The notes below the pieces were generated by a model. The model was given only the letters and a program-made list of their open reading frames with translations, was not told the DNA's origin and searched no databases. This document shows, piece after piece, positions 16,191 through 23,888 of a stretch of 64,000 nt of DNA. How positions within the stretch are numbered: the first letter of the stretch is position 1; each line of letters starts with the position of its first letter. Made by a program: the position numbers and the translations under genes. The DNA is taken from contig CAZPJD010000225.1 in NCBI GenBank assembly GCA_964586775.1, forward strand, positions 1-64,000, given 5' to 3'. Origin of the DNA: JADLEX01 sp964586775. Its GTDB lineage: Bacteria; Lernaellota; Lernaellaia; JACKCT01.

Positions 16191-17495
16191 ATGGCGAAAA
16201 AATCCGCTCCCGCGAACGGTCGGCGCGTCGCGGTCATCGACGGCGTACGCACGCCGTTTCTGCGCGCGGGCACCGAGTTCAACGACCTCATGGCCTACGA
16301 TCTGGGCCGCTACGCGGTCTCGGGGCTGCTGGGCAAGAGCGGCCTCGACCCGAACACCGTCGACATGGTGATGATGGGGTGCGTGATCGCCGATCCCGCG
16401 ACGTCGAACGTCGCGCGCGAGATCGTGCTCGCCACCGATCTGCCCGACCGCGTGCCGGCGTACACGATCAGCGAGGCGTGCATCTCGGCGAATCAGGCGA
16501 TCTGCAACGCGGTGGATCAGATCGCGCGCGGCTACGGCGACGTGGCGATCGCGGGCGGCACCGACATCACGTCGGACGTGCCGATCCGCTACCAAAAGCG
16601 CATGCGCCAAAAATTCCTGCGCACGCAAAAGGCCAAGGGCCTGAAGGACTACTACGAGATCTTCCACGACGTGAAGCCCGCGGATCTCGTGCCCGACCCT
16701 CCGGGCATCGCGGACTTTTTCACGGGGCTGTCGATGGGCGGCGCGTGCGACCGCATCTGCGCGCGGCTCGGCGTCACCCGCGAGGAGCAGGACCAGTTCG
16801 CGGCGCGCTCGCACCAGCTCGCGCATCAGGCGGCGGAGTCGGGCCTCTTCGACGACGAGGTCCTGACCGTCGCGCCGCCGCCGCATTTCAAGCCGGTGAC
16901 GCGCGACAACGGCGTGCGCGGCGACACCACCTACGAAAAGATGGCGAAGCTGCGGCCCGCCTTCGACAAGAACTACGGCACGGTGACCGCGGGCAACGCG
17001 TCGTTTCTGACCGACGGCGCGGCGGCGGTGCTGCTGATGAGCGAGGAGAAGGCGAAGGACCTGGGCTACAGGCCCAAGGCGTACATCATCGGCCACGCGT
17101 TTCGCGGCACCGATCCGCTCGAGGAGATGCTGCTCGGCCAGACCTACGCCACGCCCATGGCGCTCGAGCGCGCGGGGATCTCGTTCGAGGATCTGGGCGT
17201 GCTCGAGATCCACGAGGCATTCGCCGGGCAGATGGTGGCGACGGTCAAGCTGCTCGAGTCGAAAGAATTCGGCGAGAGCCTCGGCATGGGCCGCGCGATC
17301 GCGAAGAAGGTGAATCCGGACATCCTCAACATCCACGGCGGATCGCTGTCGATCGGGCATCCCTTCGGCGCGACGGGCGCGCGGCTGATCCACACGTGCG
17401 CGAACCGGCTGCAACGCGAAAACAAACGCTACGGGCTCGTGGCCGCGTGCGCCCTGTCGGGCCTCGGCAACGCCACCGTGCTCGAACGGGCCTGA
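16191..17495 (+). CDS. fadI: Thiolase (acetyl-CoA acyltransferase), FadI-like
   Basis: A 434-residue thiolase that cleaves 3-ketoacyl-CoA with CoA in fatty-acid beta-oxidation. Residues that fit catalysis are the nucleophile Cys97 in ISEACISANQAI, His390 in SIGHPFGATGAR and the second cysteine Cys420 in AACALSG, where most thiolases have CxGGG. Length and the KFLRTQKAKGLKDYYEIFHD insertion suit the longer FadI-type enzymes of the trifunctional complex. The ATG at 16191 is chosen because GAGGAGG lies just upstream; the ATG at 16170 lacks this. The multifunctional beta-oxidation gene follows after 12 nt. Confidence 0.9.
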   Translation: MAKKSAPANGRRVAVIDGVRTPFLRAGTEFNDLMAYDLGRYAVSGLLGKSGLDPNTVDMVMMGCVIADPATSNVAREIVLATDLPDRVPAYTISEACISANQAICNAVDQIARGYGDVAIAGGTDITSDVPIRYQKRMRQKFLRTQKAKGLKDYYEIFHDVKPADLVPDPPGIADFFTGLSMGGACDRICARLGVTREEQDQFAARSHQLAHQAAESGLFDDEVLTVAPPPHFKPVTRDNGVRGDTTYEKMAKLRPAFDKNYGTVTAGNASFLTDGAAAVLLMSEEKAKDLGYRPKAYIIGHAFRGTDPLEEMLLGQTYATPMALERAGISFEDLGVLEIHEAFAGQMVATVKLLESKEFGESLGMGRAIAKKVNPDILNIHGGSLSIGHPFGATGARLIHTCANRLQRENKRYGLVAACALSGLGNATVLERA

Positions 17496-17507
17496 GGGGG
17501 GACGACC

Positions 17508-19712
17508 ATGGTGTCGAAAAACGCGGTCGCTTCGGCGAAAAACGTGCTGAAGAACGTGCTCACGATCGAGCGACGCGACGGCGGCGTCGCCCTCGTCTGG
17601 TTCGACGATCCCGACGACGTCGTCAACAAGCTCTCGACCAGGGTGCTTGGTGAGTTCAACGCCGTGATGGACGAGCTGGAGGCCGACGTGGCCGTCAAGG
17701 CCGTGGTGTGGATCTCGCGCAAACCCGACTGCTTCATCGCGGGGGCCGACATCGCGGAGATCCAGACGTTTTCCACCGCGGCCGACGCCGAGCGCATCAG
17801 CCGCACCGGCCATGCTGGTTTTGCGCGTATCGAAAAGAGCAAGAAGATTCACATCGCGTGCGTGTGCGGCGCGGCGCTGGGCGGCGGCACCGAGTTCGCC
17901 CTCGCCTGCCACTACCGCATCGCCGCCGATGCGCCGAAGACGATGTTCGGCCTGCCCGAGGTCAAGCTCGGTCTGTTGCCCGGCGGCGGCCGCACGCAGC
18001 GCCTTCCCCACGTGGTTGGCCTCGAGGCCGCGCTCGACCTGATGCTCACCGGCAAAAACGTCTTCGCGAAAAAGGCGCTCAAGATGCGCCTGGTGCACGA
18101 GGTCGTCTCGCCGTGGGGCCTGCCCGAGACGGCGGTCAAGGCTGCGGCGCGCCTCATCAAGGACGGCATCCCGACGGGCAAGACCGACCCCGACTGGAAA
18201 GAGAAGATCAAGCAGGACGTCGGCCCCGCGCGCAACCTGATCCTCAAGACCGCGCTCGAAATGGTCGAACGAAAGACGTACGGCAACTACCCCGCGCCGG
18301 GGCACATCATCCGCGCGGTGCGCGCCGGGCTCGAAACGCCGGGCGAAAAGGGCTACGCGGCGGAGGCGAAGCTCTTTTCCGAGCTCGTCGTCACGCCGCA
18401 GTCCCGCCAGCTCGTGAACCTGTTCTTCGCGATGACCTCGAAAAAGAAGAGCGCGCTCGCGGCCAAGGCCGCGCCGGTGCGTCATCTGGGCGTGCTCGGC
18501 GCGGGGCTCATGGGCTCGGGCATCGCGCTCGTGTCGTCGGAGCAGGCCGAGACGCCGGTGTGCGTGAAGGACATCAGCCCCGACGCGCTCGCGGCAAGCC
18601 AGAAGTACGTGTTCCGCGCGATGGACGAAAAATTCCGCAAGCGCGCGATCAACCGCCGCGTGCGCGACCGGGTGGTCGCGCGGGTACACGGCGTGCTCGA
18701 TTACGACGCCCTCGGCCGCTGCGATCTCGTCGTCGAAGCCGTCTTCGAGGACATCAAGATCAAGCACCAGGTGCTGCGCGAGGTCGAGGCCGTCACGCGC
18801 CGCGACTGCGTCTTCGCGTCGAACACGTCGGCGCTGCCCATCACGCAGATCGCCGCGGCCTCGAAGCGGCCCGAAAACGTGCTGGGCATGCACTACTTCT
18901 CGCCGGTCGAGAAGATGCCGCTGCTCGAGGTGATCCGCACCGAAAGAACGAGCGAGAGGGCGCTCGCCACCGCCGTCGCCTTCGGCATGAAACAGGGCAA
19001 GACGGTGATCGTCGTTCAGGACGGCCCGGGCTTTTACACCACACGCATCCTCGCGCCTTACATGAACGAAACGTGCCTGCTGCTCGCCGAGGGCGCGACG
19101 ATCCCCGATCTCGACCGCGCCATGCTCGCGTGGGGATTCCCCGTCGGGCCCGCGGCGCTCTTCGACGAGGTGGGCATCGACGTGGCGGCGCACGTGGCGG
19201 GGTTTTTGGGCGAGGCGCTGGCCAAAATCCACGGTCCCACGCCGACCAGCGACGGCATGATCAAGCTCGCCGCCGCCGGATACAAAGGACGCAAGAACAA
19301 GAAGGGCTTCTACCGCTACGACGCCGCGCCCGCGTCGCGCCTGCCGCTGGGGCTGGGCAAAAAGAAGGGCAAGCTGCCGAACGAGGCCGTGTACGCATTC
19401 TTCGGCGATCGGCCGCGCAAGACCGTGAGCGCCGCCGAGATTTCGGACCGGCTCGGCCTGGTGATGGTGAACGAGGCGGCGTCGTGCCTGCAGGAAAAGG
19501 TGATCGAGACGCCGCAGGACGGCGACCTCGGCGCGATCCTGGGCCTCGGGTTCCCGCCGTTTCGCGGCGGGCCGTTCCGTTATGTTGACGAGCTCGGCGT
19601 GGCGAAGGTGGTGGAAAAACTCGAGCGCCTCGCCGACGCGCACGGTGCGCAGTTCGCGCCCGCGAAGATTCTGGTCGAATACGCCAAGAAGGGGCGGACG
19701 TTTTACAAATAA
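17508..19712 (+). CDS. fadJ: Enoyl-CoA hydratase/3-hydroxyacyl-CoA dehydrogenase fusion
   Basis: A 734-residue fusion. Residues 1-300 are a crotonase-fold hydratase with the two catalytic glutamates, Glu128 in GGGTEFAL and Glu151 in GLPEVKLGLLPGGGRTQRLP. Residues about 325-610 are an NAD-dependent 3-hydroxyacyl-CoA dehydrogenase, with GVLGAGLMGSGIA for NAD and HYFSPVEKMPLLEV carrying the catalytic His. GPGFYTTRIL and a duplicated C-terminal dehydrogenase-like domain complete it. It hydrates enoyl-CoA and oxidises the hydroxyacyl-CoA, and the adjacent thiolase finishes the cycle. Its length matches FadB/FadJ (715-730). FadJ rather than FadB is suggested by pairing with a FadI-like thiolase in thiolase-first order; the distinction is not certain. 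Confidence 0.9.
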   Translation: MVSKNAVASAKNVLKNVLTIERRDGGVALVWFDDPDDVVNKLSTRVLGEFNAVMDELEADVAVKAVVWISRKPDCFIAGADIAEIQTFSTAADAERISRTGHAGFARIEKSKKIHIACVCGAALGGGTEFALACHYRIAADAPKTMFGLPEVKLGLLPGGGRTQRLPHVVGLEAALDLMLTGKNVFAKKALKMRLVHEVVSPWGLPETAVKAAARLIKDGIPTGKTDPDWKEKIKQDVGPARNLILKTALEMVERKTYGNYPAPGHIIRAVRAGLETPGEKGYAAEAKLFSELVVTPQSRQLVNLFFAMTSKKKSALAAKAAPVRHLGVLGAGLMGSGIALVSSEQAETPVCVKDISPDALAASQKYVFRAMDEKFRKRAINRRVRDRVVARVHGVLDYDALGRCDLVVEAVFEDIKIKHQVLREVEAVTRRDCVFASNTSALPITQIAAASKRPENVLGMHYFSPVEKMPLLEVIRTERTSERALATAVAFGMKQGKTVIVVQDGPGFYTTRILAPYMNETCLLLAEGATIPDLDRAMLAWGFPVGPAALFDEVGIDVAAHVAGFLGEALAKIHGPTPTSDGMIKLAAAGYKGRKNKKGFYRYDAAPASRLPLGLGKKKGKLPNEAVYAFFGDRPRKTVSAAEISDRLGLVMVNEAASCLQEKVIETPQDGDLGAILGLGFPPFRGGPFRYVDELGVAKVVEKLERLADAHGAQFAPAKILVEYAKKGRTFYK

Positions 19713-19816
19713 CGCGAACGCACCAGCAAACGCGCTTGCCAACGCGTCCCCGCGTGCGCACCATCGGCCCGACGGGAAGCGGGAGCCGGGACTCCCCGCG
19801 GGCTGCAAACTCGCCG

Positions 19817-19837
19817 GGAACGCCGGGCAGGCGTTCC
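19817..19837 (+). terminator. Hairpin downstream of the beta-oxidation operon
   Basis: GGAACGCC and GGCGTTCC form a perfect 8-bp stem around GGGCA, about 105 bp after the fadJ-like stop. There is no proper T-tract (GTTCGGTTC follows), so it may be a factor-dependent terminator or simply a structured 3' end. Confidence 0.35.
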
Positions 19838-19865
19838 GTTCGGTTCGACTCCGAATCCCGTCTGT

Positions 19866-20038
19866 GCGGAACCCTCGCAGGTCATGTGGCACAGCCGCCC
19901 CCGGCGGTGCGGAACCTTTGCGGGTCATGTGGCACAGCCGCCCCCGCGGTGCGGAACCTTTGCGGGTCATGTGGCACAGCTGCCCCCCGGCTGTGCGGAA
20001 CTCTTGCGGGTCATTTGGCACAGCCGCCCCCGGCTGTG
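19866..20038 (+). repeat. Four tandem REP-like units (42-44 bp) left of the RAYT gene
   Basis: Four adjacent copies start at 19866, 19909, 19951 and 19995. Each reads GCGGAACC..TTGCGGGTCAT, then GTGGCACAGCC, a C-rich loop and GGCTGTG or a variant. The end of each unit can fold into the hairpin CACAGCC-loop-GGCTGTG. Copies 1 and 2 have altered right arms (CGGCGGT, CGCGGT). There are no unique spacers, so this is not a CRISPR array. The array ends 14 bp before the RAYT gene. It also accounts for most of the gene-free stretch 19713-20051. Confidence 0.8.
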
Positions 20039-20051
20039 TAAAACTCCGTTC

Positions 20052-20552
20052 ATGTCGCAACGTGAACCCAAAGCCCGATACCGGAGAAACCTTCCGCACA
20101 TACAGGCTGCCGGAAAGACATTCTTCATCACGTTTCGAACGCGCCGGGATGTCGAATTGCCCGGGGACGCTCGCTCGCTGGTGCTTCAGCATTGTCTGTA
20201 CGATCACGGGCGGCGCTACGAACTGATCGCCGCCGTGGTGATGCCGGATCACGTGCATCTCCTGCTCACGCCGAGACTCGAAGACGCGCTCGCCCCGTTC
20301 AGACTCGCCGCCCTCATGTCGGGAATCAAAGGATCGTCGGCACATTCCGTGAACAAAGCCATGGGACGACGCGGCCCATTGTGGCAGGACGAATCATTCG
20401 ACCATGTCCTGCGTTCTGACGAAGATGCGCGTCAGGTCGGGGAATACATTTCGCTCAACCCGGTGCGCAAGGGGCTCGCCGAAACGCCCGAAGGGTATCC
20501 ATGGCTTTGGCGGCGGTGGGTGGAGGGAGAAAGAGTCCAGCAGGGGCCATGA
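20052..20552 (+). CDS. REP-associated tyrosine transposase (Y1/RAYT)
   Basis: A 166-residue Y1 transposase. It has the HUH metal motif His67-Val-His69 in MPDHVHLLL and the nucleophile Tyr132 in GEYISLNPVRKGL, with family segments FFITFRTRRDVELPGD and RRGPLWQDESFDHVLRSDEDAR. RAYT enzymes nick single-stranded REP palindromes and are thought to have spread REP elements. Here the gene is bracketed by palindromes of the expected kind: four copies on the left and two in inverted orientation on the right. It is intact and full length for the family, so it could be active. The ATG at 20052 gives a normal family N terminus. Confidence 0.88.
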   Translation: MSQREPKARYRRNLPHIQAAGKTFFITFRTRRDVELPGDARSLVLQHCLYDHGRRYELIAAVVMPDHVHLLLTPRLEDALAPFRLAALMSGIKGSSAHSVNKAMGRRGPLWQDESFDHVLRSDEDARQVGEYISLNPVRKGLAETPEGYPWLWRRWVEGERVQQGP

Positions 20553-20559
20553 GGCAAGA

Positions 20560-20667
20560 GCACAGCCGGGGGCGGCTGTGCCACATGTCCCGCTAGGGTC
20601 CTTGCCTTTGAATGTGGAACAGGCGCCCTCGCCTGTTCGGCACTCGCACAGCCGGGGGCGACTGTGC
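20560..20667. repeat. Inverted REP-like hairpins right of the RAYT gene
   Basis: Two copies of the palindrome lie in the opposite orientation to the left array: GCACAGCC-GGGGGC-GGCTGTGC at 20560-20581, and a copy with one mismatch at 20646-20667. Each is followed by CACATG. Between them at 20617-20638 is a different perfect hairpin, GAACAGGCG-CCCT-CGCCTGTTC. With the left array these flank the transposase gene. Confidence 0.75.
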
Positions 20668-20683
20668 CACATGATCTTGTTCC

Positions 20684-23023
20684 TCAGATCTCGTACCAGC
20701 AGCCGTCGGCGGCGGTCATGAAGGCGTCGTCGTCGCTGTCGAGCTCGCCGGACTGATCGAGGTCCGCGCCATCGCACCAGCTATTGCCGGCGTCGCACGA
20801 CGCACCCTCACCGAAGTTCGTCCACGCCGTGTCGAAGTCGGCCTGATCGTCGGCGTCCACATCGCCGTCGCCGTCGAGGTCGGGCCGCTCGCAACCCAGA
20901 ACCGCCCACGAGCAGTCGAGCACGGTGGGTTCCATCGCGCAGTTGGGGATCTCGTTCAGATAGATCGCCCCGCCGAAGCCCTGGTGCGTGATGTTGGGAA
21001 TCTCCTCCCAGTCGCCGTCGACGTTGACGACCTCGTAATGATCGCCGTTGCGCTTGATCGGCTTGTCGGCCTCGGTGGGGAAGCGGTCCCAATAGCGGTC
21101 GTAGGTTTCCGGCCGATCGGCGTAGCCGTTCACCTCGGCGAGGATCTGGCTCCACAAATCCGCGTCGCTCCACAGCGCGCGCGGCGTGCTGTCGCCGCGA
21201 TTCAGCACGTCCTCGAACACATCCTGATAGCGCTCGGCGCGCACCCAGCCCTGCGGGTCGTAATCGGCGTTGCCCACGCCCGCGATGTGCGCGTACTGGG
21301 CGACCTTCTGGAGTTCCTCGATCGCCTCGTTCACGTAATTCGATGGCGGCACGGGCTGCGCCTGCGCCCAGTCGAGCGTGAGCTGCGCGCTGATGCGGTG
21401 CAGCTCGGTGATGTGGAAGAGCGCCTCGCGCGCCTCCTGCAGCAGATCGCCCTTGTTGGCGAGCTGCGCGTAATACACCAGCGCGAAGGCGGCCATCTCG
21501 GGCTGGTCGGTCGCGTCGGCGATCTGCATCAGGATGTCGGCCACGCTCGACCCGCCCAGGTTGACGGCGATGCGCATGAGGTCTTCGAGCGACTGGCCGA
21601 GGATGTTGAGGTTGTAAATGTCGCCCCAGCCGAGGCCGATGTAGGCGTCATCCATGTTTTCGCAGGTCTTCGTCAGGTTGCCGGGAACCGGGATGCCCAG
21701 CGCCTCGAGCAGCATCTTGATCGCGATGATCTCATACGACCCCGGCGTCTCGACGGGCTCCGTGGGCGAGGTCAGGCCGTCCGCCGACATCGCCTTGGCC
21801 ATGTACGACATCTGGCAGGAATTCATCGAGCCGAGCCACTCGGGGCCCTCATCCGCGCCGTCGGGGCGGATTTCGCCGGCGACGATCAGGTGGTCCTCGT
21901 CATAGGGCTCGAACTCGCCCACCGTCATCAGGTTGTAGCCCTCGCCGATGGTGCGATCGCCGATGCGCTGCCCGGCGGCCCACGCGCGCTCGGCCGAGGC
22001 GCGCACGTCGGCGTCGGCGCCGGCGTCGTTCATCGCCTCGAGCGCGGCGAAGTAGCCCACGCCGAAATCGGGGAAGTTGTCGCGGCTGTTGTGATTGCCC
22101 CAGAAGTAGCCCTCGAAGGGCCCGAGCTGGCTGATCATGTACGACGAGCAGCAGTTCGAGATGCGCAGGTAGTAGGGCATCTCCTCGAAGACGAATGTCA
22201 CGGCGTAGTCGCCGGGGCGCAGGATCGACTCGATGCGGAAGTAGTGGTCCGTCGGTTCGCCGTTGATGGCATACACACCATCGGAGAAGAACGCGTTGAT
22301 GATCTCTTCTTCGAGCGTGGGCGAGTAGTCCTCGGCGGGGTCGATGGGCGCGCCGTCCAGCGTGCGCGTCACGGTGCCGCCGGGGCCGTCGATGGTGACG
22401 GTAAATCCGGTCTGCCACTCGCGGCAGGTGAGACCGTCGATGCCCTGGATTTCCTCGGCGTAGGCGAGGCCCTCGAACTGGCGGATCGCGGTGAGGGCCA
22501 GTTCGCGCGTGCGGAAGATCTTGTAGGCCTGATACGCGTTGAAGGCTGAGAAGCCGATCCAGTTGTTGTCCACCGGGTGGAGCTGGACTTCGTAGTCGCT
22601 GCCGTCCTTGGCGATGTTCGTGTGGCCCAGCGTGTGCGCGGGCACCACGTCGCCGACGAGCATGAAGCGGTTGTACGCCTTGAGCGTGCGGCCGATGCGC
22701 TCCTTGTAATAGAGCTTGAAGGCGTCGGCCTTCGTGGTCGGATTCACCCACGGATCGAAGGGGATGTCGTCGTCGGCGTCGTCGTCCGTCGTATCGTCGT
22801 CGGTCGTGTCGTCATCCGAGGTGTCGTCGTCGCCGGTGTCGTCATCCGGCAGCGGGGGGAACGTGTCGTCGTCGCCCGTGTCGTCGTCCGCGGCGTCGTC
22901 ATCCGCCGCGTCGTCGTCCGGGGTGATCGTCGTCGGCCCGGAATCGTCGTCGTCATCGCCGCCGCACCCCGCGACAAACGCCAGAGCCATCACCACCGCC
23001 ACCGCCCAACCCCACCTGTTCAT
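20684..23023 (-). CDS. Asp-tethered lipoprotein with dockerin-like C terminus
   Basis: A 779-residue exported lipoprotein. The ATG at 23023 is chosen because GGGAGA lies upstream and the signal then ends in the lipobox FVAGC (Cys20). Residues 23-86 are a tandem Asp spacer in 5-residue steps (DDDTx). The large middle is helical and Trp/Tyr-rich, possibly an alpha-toroid. It contains GNHNSRDNF, a motif shared with the secreted protein at 30442-32010. The C terminus carries two EF-hand-like loops, DLDGDGDVDADDQADF and DLDQSGELDSDDDAFM, arranged like a dockerin with 25-30 residues between them. No scaffoldin or cohesin is visible here. Enzyme activity unknown; a carbohydrate-active role is a guess. 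Confidence 0.75.
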   Translation of the reverse strand: MNRWGWAVAVVMALAFVAGCGGDDDDDSGPTTITPDDDAADDDAADDDTGDDDTFPPLPDDDTGDDDTSDDDTTDDDTTDDDADDDIPFDPWVNPTTKADAFKLYYKERIGRTLKAYNRFMLVGDVVPAHTLGHTNIAKDGSDYEVQLHPVDNNWIGFSAFNAYQAYKIFRTRELALTAIRQFEGLAYAEEIQGIDGLTCREWQTGFTVTIDGPGGTVTRTLDGAPIDPAEDYSPTLEEEIINAFFSDGVYAINGEPTDHYFRIESILRPGDYAVTFVFEEMPYYLRISNCCSSYMISQLGPFEGYFWGNHNSRDNFPDFGVGYFAALEAMNDAGADADVRASAERAWAAGQRIGDRTIGEGYNLMTVGEFEPYDEDHLIVAGEIRPDGADEGPEWLGSMNSCQMSYMAKAMSADGLTSPTEPVETPGSYEIIAIKMLLEALGIPVPGNLTKTCENMDDAYIGLGWGDIYNLNILGQSLEDLMRIAVNLGGSSVADILMQIADATDQPEMAAFALVYYAQLANKGDLLQEAREALFHITELHRISAQLTLDWAQAQPVPPSNYVNEAIEELQKVAQYAHIAGVGNADYDPQGWVRAERYQDVFEDVLNRGDSTPRALWSDADLWSQILAEVNGYADRPETYDRYWDRFPTEADKPIKRNGDHYEVVNVDGDWEEIPNITHQGFGGAIYLNEIPNCAMEPTVLDCSWAVLGCERPDLDGDGDVDADDQADFDTAWTNFGEGASCDAGNSWCDGADLDQSGELDSDDDAFMTAADGCWYEI
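22766..22957 (-). repeat. Asp-rich tandem spacer after lipobox
   Basis: Codons 23-86 of the lipoprotein gene are GTC/ATC-rich (on the plus strand) and encode DDD followed by two variable small residues (AA, TG, TS, TT), i.e. a 15-bp unit. A short Pro-rich break (FPPLP) interrupts it. The same module appears in at least five other genes of the window. Confidence 0.85.
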
Positions 23024-23217
23024 CGCATGTCTCCCGGTACCGAGTCCTTGAGGGATCGACATGCTACCAGAGTCGCGTCCCGCGCCCAAGGGTCGGTCGG
23101 CACACGCCCCAATCCGCTCCTAATGTCCCGCACGCCACGAACAAACCGATCGGTTCTGGATATTCTTGTCCGGATAGGGCTCAATGACATCCCTTAGTGA
23201 TTTTCATTACACGTCGA

Positions 23218-23233
23218 TTTGACCTCGGTCAAA
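23218..23233 (+). promoter_or_regulatory. HcpR/FNR-type operator of nrfHA
   Basis: TTTGACCTCGGTCAAA is a 16-bp inverted repeat with TTTGAC/GTCAAA arms around CTCG. The centre is at 23225.5. The matching -10-like TGATAA lies at 23255-23260, so the operator would be centred near -41.5 of a start at about 23267. This is the class II activator position for CRP/FNR-family proteins. Confidence 0.68.
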
Positions 23234-23254
23234 GACGGATGAACCGCGATTCAG

Positions 23255-23260
23255 TGATAA
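23255..23260 (+). promoter_or_regulatory. -10-like element of nrfHA
   Basis: TGATAA sits 22 bp after the end of the operator and about 43 bp before the nrfH start. There is no recognisable -35 hexamer, as expected for an activator-dependent promoter. Confidence 0.45.
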
Positions 23261-23302
23261 GAGGCCGAACGCCGGGCGAACCGGCGCGCGACGGGGGACG
23301 CA

Positions 23303-23806
23303 ATGACGCAAGGCGCGGGCACGGCGGACTCGGGAACGGCAAGAGCGGGACGGGTCACTCCGCTGATGATCGCCGCGATCGCCGCGGCGCTGACCGTGGG
23401 CATGGCGGCGGGGCTCGGCGCGTACACGTTTGTTTATGCCAAGGGCTATTCTTACATGGGCAATGATCCGGCGTCGTGCGTGAACTGCCACATCATGAAA
23501 GACCAGTACGAGGCATGGGCGCGCAGCAGCCATCACGCGGTCGCGACCTGCAACGATTGCCACGCGCCGCACGACCTCGTCGGCAAGTATCGTGTCAAGG
23601 CGACGAACGGCTATCACCACTCGCTCGCGTTCACGACCGGCGAATTCGCCGATCCGATCCACATCAAGCCCGGCAACCGCGCCGTCACCGAGGCGCAGTG
23701 CCGTCACTGCCACGCCGACATCGTCCACGGCATCGACACCACGCCCGAGCCCGGCGAGGAGATGTCGTGCGTGCGGTGCCACGCGTCGGTGGGGCATCTG
23801 CATTAG
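23303..23806 (+). CDS. nrfH: Cytochrome c nitrite reductase small subunit (tetrahaem)
   Basis: A 167-residue NapC/NirT-family protein. One N-terminal membrane anchor (residues 20-45) is followed by four CxxCH haem-binding motifs at 59-63 (CVNCH), 83-87 (CNDCH), 133-137 (CRHCH) and 156-160 (CVRCH). NrfH takes electrons from menaquinol and passes them to NrfA on the periplasmic side. Length and haem count fit. The ATG at 23303 has ggggga upstream. nrfA follows after 82 nt. The HcpR/FNR-like operator 70 bp upstream predicts induction by nitrite, NO or anaerobiosis. Confidence 0.94.
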   Translation: MTQGAGTADSGTARAGRVTPLMIAAIAAALTVGMAAGLGAYTFVYAKGYSYMGNDPASCVNCHIMKDQYEAWARSSHHAVATCNDCHAPHDLVGKYRVKATNGYHHSLAFTTGEFADPIHIKPGNRAVTEAQCRHCHADIVHGIDTTPEPGEEMSCVRCHASVGHLH

Positions 23807-23888
23807 GAATTTCGCGCGGCCGTCGTGCGGTCGCGCCGGGTCTTTCGAGATTGGGTCCTGTACGGCTAACCGTCCCGGGGAGGTCCTC

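Noticed and set aside
19866..20038. CRISPR array
   Set aside because: The repeats are contiguous with no unique spacers and each carries a REP-like hairpin; a RAYT gene is adjacent.
16110..20345. 1411-residue minus-strand frame opposite the beta-oxidation genes
   Set aside because: It is a high-GC shadow of the thiolase/FadJ frames, His/Arg-rich with no recognisable domain.
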